From a candidate division LCP-89 bacterium B3_LCP (GTDB taxonomy: Bacteria; Electryoneota; B3-LCP): DNA of 64,000 bases. Positions 61,106 through 64,000 of this stretch are shown here, in pieces. The position numbers and the translations under genes were made by a program. The first letter of the stretch is position 1. Each line of letters opens with the position of its first letter. Below the pieces are notes generated by a model. It was not told the DNA's origin, did not search any database, and worked only from the letters and a program-made list of their open reading frames with translations. The stretch lies in the NCBI GenBank assembly GCA_005223185.1, contig NJBN01000006.1, positions 186,001-250,000 on the forward strand, read 5' to 3'.

Positions 61106-63076
61106 CTATAGCTTCTCCTTCACCCAGTTTTCCAGACCACCGGCGATGATTAATTCCTGCGCAGCTTCGCCGATGGGGCTAAGTCGATAGTCCTTATCGT
61201 CCAATACTAATCTGCTCTGACGGAAGTCAATCTTGGCTGTCAAACCGGTTCTGATGGTGAGCTTCTCCGAACCGAATTTCTCCTTAAAGTCGTTCACCAG
61301 TTCCGGCGCTTCGATCACCAAAAAGCCGTTATTCAAGGCGTTGCGCTTGTAGGTTTCGGAAAATGAACCTGCCAGAACCAGACGGATTCCGCGATATTTC
61401 AGCGCAGTTGCCGCTTGCTCCCTGGAACTCCCGCTGCCGAAGGTGAAACCACCCACCAAGACGTCTCCCTCTTTTACGATTTTACCGAAATCGGGATCGT
61501 AGTTTTCCATAACCACAGAAGCCTGTTGTTCCGGAGTGAAATCATCGATGTAGGTGTATTTCCCTGGGTAGATACCATCCGTATTCATGTTATCCTGGTG
61601 GCAGAATATCAGTTCACCTTCGATTTCTTCAGGGAAACCGTCTAAAATGTTTATCTCAACGGTAACCTTTACTGCCTTCGGTTTGACTTCAGTCTCCCCC
61701 TTGAGAGTACCGGATAATGCCATTTCTCCGGGAAGATCGATCTTGCCTGAAATTGCCGAAGCCGCCACGACGGCAGGTGAAGCTAAGTAAGCTTCTGCAC
61801 TCTTGGCTCCCATCCTCCCCTTGAAATTTCGGTTGGTGGCGGAAATGCCAACCTCACCATCTTCTAAAAGACCCTTACCCAAGCCGATACAAGCTCCGCA
61901 TCCCGGGGGTAAGGGAATGGCGCCAGCATCCAGCAGAACCTGCCAATTACCGCGCGCCTTGCTTTCAGCCTGAATCTCATCAGATGCTGCGGCAATGTAC
62001 AGTTCAACTCCAGGAGCTACTTTTCTGCCACGCACTACATCAGCAGCATCCGCGAGGTCTTCAAGTCGGCCGTTCACACAGCTCAATACGTACGCCTTAT
62101 TTATCTTGACGTCACGGTCACGCATTTCCATGGCAGGGGCCATCACTTTTACAGTATTAGGACCGGAAACATACGGCTGTACCGTATCCAGATCCAACAC
62201 CAGTTCGCGGCCGTATTCAGCGTCGGGATCAGCTTGCAGGCCTTCAGATTGCAGCGCTTTTATTCTGACAGCGTTCATACGCGGATGAAGACCGTTTCCA
62301 TCCGTATCTGATGGCACTCCAGCGAGCCCACGTTTTGTAACGGTTTTTACCCGCTCATGTAGCCAATTAATAAGCACATCGTCAATAGGAAAGATTCCCA
62401 CTAACGCTCCCCATTCAGTGGTCATATTAGCGATTGTTAGCCGTTCGCTGATGGAGAGATGCCTTAAACCGCTTCCATGGAATTCTATAGCGTGATTCAG
62501 CACTTCGTCGTTGTTGAACAACCCGCATAGAGCCAGTATAGCGTCTTTACCTGAGACTCCGGCTGGCAACTTTCCATTAAGAACAACTCGCGCCACCGGA
62601 GGAACCTGCCACCAGGTGCGTCCCGTAGCCCAGATTGCGGCAGCATCGGTGCGCACTACAGGCGTCCCTAAACAACCTAAACCACCGTATGTGTTAGAAT
62701 GACTATCGGATGCAACCACCATAGTCCCGGGCCAGGCGTAGCCCTCTTCGCACATAATCTGGTGTCCGATACCTCGTCCGGCGGGATAGAAATCGTTACC
62801 CATGTCCCGTGCGAAGGATTCGATATTAGCGTATTTTTTGACGTTGGCTTCCGAAGTGTCCTGCACGTTATGATCAAGCGCAAAGACGACCTGTCGCGGA
62901 TCTGCCAATTTTGTCGCGCCGATTCCCTTGAACTTGGGAATTACAGCGCCGGTATTATCATGCGTCATCACGTGTGCGGGACGAATGCTGATATAATTGC
63001 CGCTGCGAACTTCATGATCGTTTTTTAGACCAACTGCATGCTTCTGGGCAATCTTTTCGATTAAAGTCTGAGGCAT
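61106..63076 (-). CDS. aconitate hydratase, Aquifex-type
   Basis: 656 aa from ATG at 63076 with GGAG upstream; the open frame to 63175 adds 33 unlikely residues. It isomerises citrate and isocitrate using a [4Fe-4S] cluster. Cluster cysteines are in LSCVNGRLEDL and PPGCGACIGLGKG, and the C-terminal swivel domain has FGSGSSREQAATALKYRG. The short length and SCVNG form (rather than SCTNS) point to the Aquifex-type family, which is close to isopropylmalate and homoaconitate dehydratases, so substrate is moderately uncertain. Confidence 0.87.
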   Translation of the reverse strand: MPQTLIEKIAQKHAVGLKNDHEVRSGNYISIRPAHVMTHDNTGAVIPKFKGIGATKLADPRQVVFALDHNVQDTSEANVKKYANIESFARDMGNDFYPAGRGIGHQIMCEEGYAWPGTMVVASDSHSNTYGGLGCLGTPVVRTDAAAIWATGRTWWQVPPVARVVLNGKLPAGVSGKDAILALCGLFNNDEVLNHAIEFHGSGLRHLSISERLTIANMTTEWGALVGIFPIDDVLINWLHERVKTVTKRGLAGVPSDTDGNGLHPRMNAVRIKALQSEGLQADPDAEYGRELVLDLDTVQPYVSGPNTVKVMAPAMEMRDRDVKINKAYVLSCVNGRLEDLADAADVVRGRKVAPGVELYIAAASDEIQAESKARGNWQVLLDAGAIPLPPGCGACIGLGKGLLEDGEVGISATNRNFKGRMGAKSAEAYLASPAVVAASAISGKIDLPGEMALSGTLKGETEVKPKAVKVTVEINILDGFPEEIEGELIFCHQDNMNTDGIYPGKYTYIDDFTPEQQASVVMENYDPDFGKIVKEGDVLVGGFTFGSGSSREQAATALKYRGIRLVLAGSFSETYKRNALNNGFLVIEAPELVNDFKEKFGSEKLTIRTGLTAKIDFRQSRLVLDDKDYRLSPIGEAAQELIIAGGLENWVKEKL

Positions 63077-63203
63077 TTTATCTCCATGATAAGGGGTAAT
63101 ATTTAGTCGAAGGTACAATATATGAAGATTCTCCATAAAAAGCAAGTGGGAACATGGACGGTAATTTTTCCACAACTATGAAGAATTCGATTGCAGTTTT
63201 TTG

Positions 63204-63232
63204 TTGACATAGCTTGAGTAATAGAGTATATT
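63204..63232 (+). promoter_or_regulatory. promoter of the oligoendopeptidase gene
   Basis: TTGACA (63204-63209) and TATATT (63227-63232) with exactly 17 bases between them, 133 bp ahead of the ATG, in the divergent 63077-63364 region. The remaining sequence holds no other gene. Confidence 0.7.
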
Positions 63233-63364
63233 ATATACGTATCCTACCCCATCTCAAGTTATGTTTGCTACCCACAATATGATTACGGATTTGGCAGATC
63301 CGCAATCCAGCTTAAATTCGGAAATACACAAGAAAAATCAATCAATAAACACGAAGGAATAGCA

Positions 63365-64000
63365 ATGAAAACAAAGAACATCTTCATCTTCTTTATCGCT
63401 GCTCTCTTTTTGGTGAGTATGCCTTTCACACTGACTGCTCTGGAACGCAGCGAAATCCCCGACAAGTACAAATGGCACCCGGACCATATCTATCCGAGCC
63501 TTGAGGAATGGGAAAAGGACTTCGAATATTTAGGGGAACAGATTGACGTCCTGGCCGCCTTCAAAGGGCGCTTCGCCGGTGAAAATGCAACTGATCCTGC
63601 CGGAGCATTAATTGAGTTCCAGGAAATCGGTGAAATTCTCGAACAGAAGTTAGAACGCCTCTGGGTGTACGTCATGTTCAACTACCACGTTGACATGGGG
63701 AACTCGGACTGGGCTGGAATGCAGCAGCGTATTCAGATGTTAGCCATTGGATTCAGTCAGAAGTTAGCCTGGGCTGAACCTGAACTGCTGGAAATCCCCC
63801 AGGAAACGATGAACAGGTACGTTGCAGAAAATCCCGAACTCGTCGATTATCAGAAGTCTTTCGATGATATGTACCTGCAGCAGGAACACGTGCTGTCTGA
63901 AGCGGAAGAGTCGGTTATAGCGGCTTCTTACAATATCACCGGGACCTCTCGCGACGTTTTTGGAAAATTAACTGACGTCGATATGAGTTTCGGTGAAATT
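63365..64000 (+). CDS. pepF: secreted M3-family oligoendopeptidase F-like, 5' part
   Basis: The first 212 codons of a gene that continues beyond the window. A signal peptide (MKTKNIFIFFIAALFLVSMP, cleavage around TLTALE) precedes IPDKYKWHPDHIYPSLEEWEKDF, the standard opening of oligoendopeptidase F, continuing with LERLWVYVMFNYHVDMG and MYLQQEHVLSEAEE. The zinc motif HExxH is not yet reached. The signal peptide is unusual, because most PepF proteins are cytoplasmic; this one is likely exported. Confidence 0.85.
   Translation, partial: MKTKNIFIFFIAALFLVSMPFTLTALERSEIPDKYKWHPDHIYPSLEEWEKDFEYLGEQIDVLAAFKGRFAGENATDPAGALIEFQEIGEILEQKLERLWVYVMFNYHVDMGNSDWAGMQQRIQMLAIGFSQKLAWAEPELLEIPQETMNRYVAENPELVDYQKSFDDMYLQQEHVLSEAEESVIAASYNITGTSRDVFGKLTDVDMSFGEI

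Noticed and set aside
63077-63175. Extended N-terminus of aconitase
   Set aside because: The ATG at 63076 has a GGAG site and the family start; the extra residues look unrelated.

Overview
The window looks like a chromosomal segment of an uncultivated, probably anaerobic, Gram-negative bacterium of the FCB (Fibrobacteres-Chlorobi-Bacteroidetes) type. The main evidence is eight secreted proteins ending in a type IX secretion (T9SS) C-terminal sorting domain (NPFNP motif, an SGR turn, a terminal KMVLMK-like tail), a PorQ-like outer-membrane protein, a bacillithiol gene (bshC) and a ferredoxin-dependent pyruvate:ferredoxin oxidoreductase cluster. I cannot name the phylum from sequence alone. TGA is used as a normal stop in most places (priA, cdd and others), so the code is standard.

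Layout: 0-4.4 kb (minus) holds a C5-cytosine methyltransferase running off the edge, a Vsr nuclease, glgC, a HEPN/MNT pair and a large HEPN protein. 4.6-7.2 kb (minus) is a compact set of phosphohexomutase, a single microcompartment vertex protein and an N-terminally extended DeoC. 7.2-10.9 kb is repeat-rich, with palindromic elements, a PIN-like toxin/antitoxin pair and the debris of a Y-family polymerase fused to a sorting-domain fragment, ending at a tRNA-Val. 11-17.5 kb (minus) is the por operon plus a radical SAM gene with a SPASM-like region before the core. 17.8-27.3 kb (plus) has priA, an HD hydrolase, a membrane peptidase, the PorQ-like protein, an ECF sigma/anti-sigma/Spy-like set, a methyltransferase with bshC, and a lone RAM domain.

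27.5-33.2 kb (plus) carries three T9SS cargo genes: a secreted protein of unknown function, a peptidylarginine-deiminase-like enzyme and an M14 carboxypeptidase. At 33.3-37 kb a shortened CCA/poly(A) polymerase gene abuts an AT-rich restriction-modification pair. 37.3-39.6 kb is pyrimidine salvage (cdd, udk, tdk). 39.6-52 kb holds a membrane TPR protein, a cyclic-nucleotide-type sensor, a RACo-like ASKHA protein, an AspT-like transporter, and glycogen and glycolysis genes (glgX, glgP, fba) that complement glgC.

52.2-61 kb (plus) is an array of five T9SS-type surface proteins, four of them right-handed beta-helices. Two of these four are interrupted at an equivalent inter-rung turn by an in-frame TGA inside the identical 12-mer GGTTGAGGCAGC, each followed at once by a stem-loop resembling a bacterial SECIS element. 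Reading through gives Sec-Gly-Ser-(Leu)-Cys. I regard this as the most interesting signal: possible selenocysteine-containing (or otherwise UGA-recoded) beta-helix surface proteins. The window closes with an Aquifex-type aconitase and a secreted M3 oligoendopeptidase that runs off the edge.
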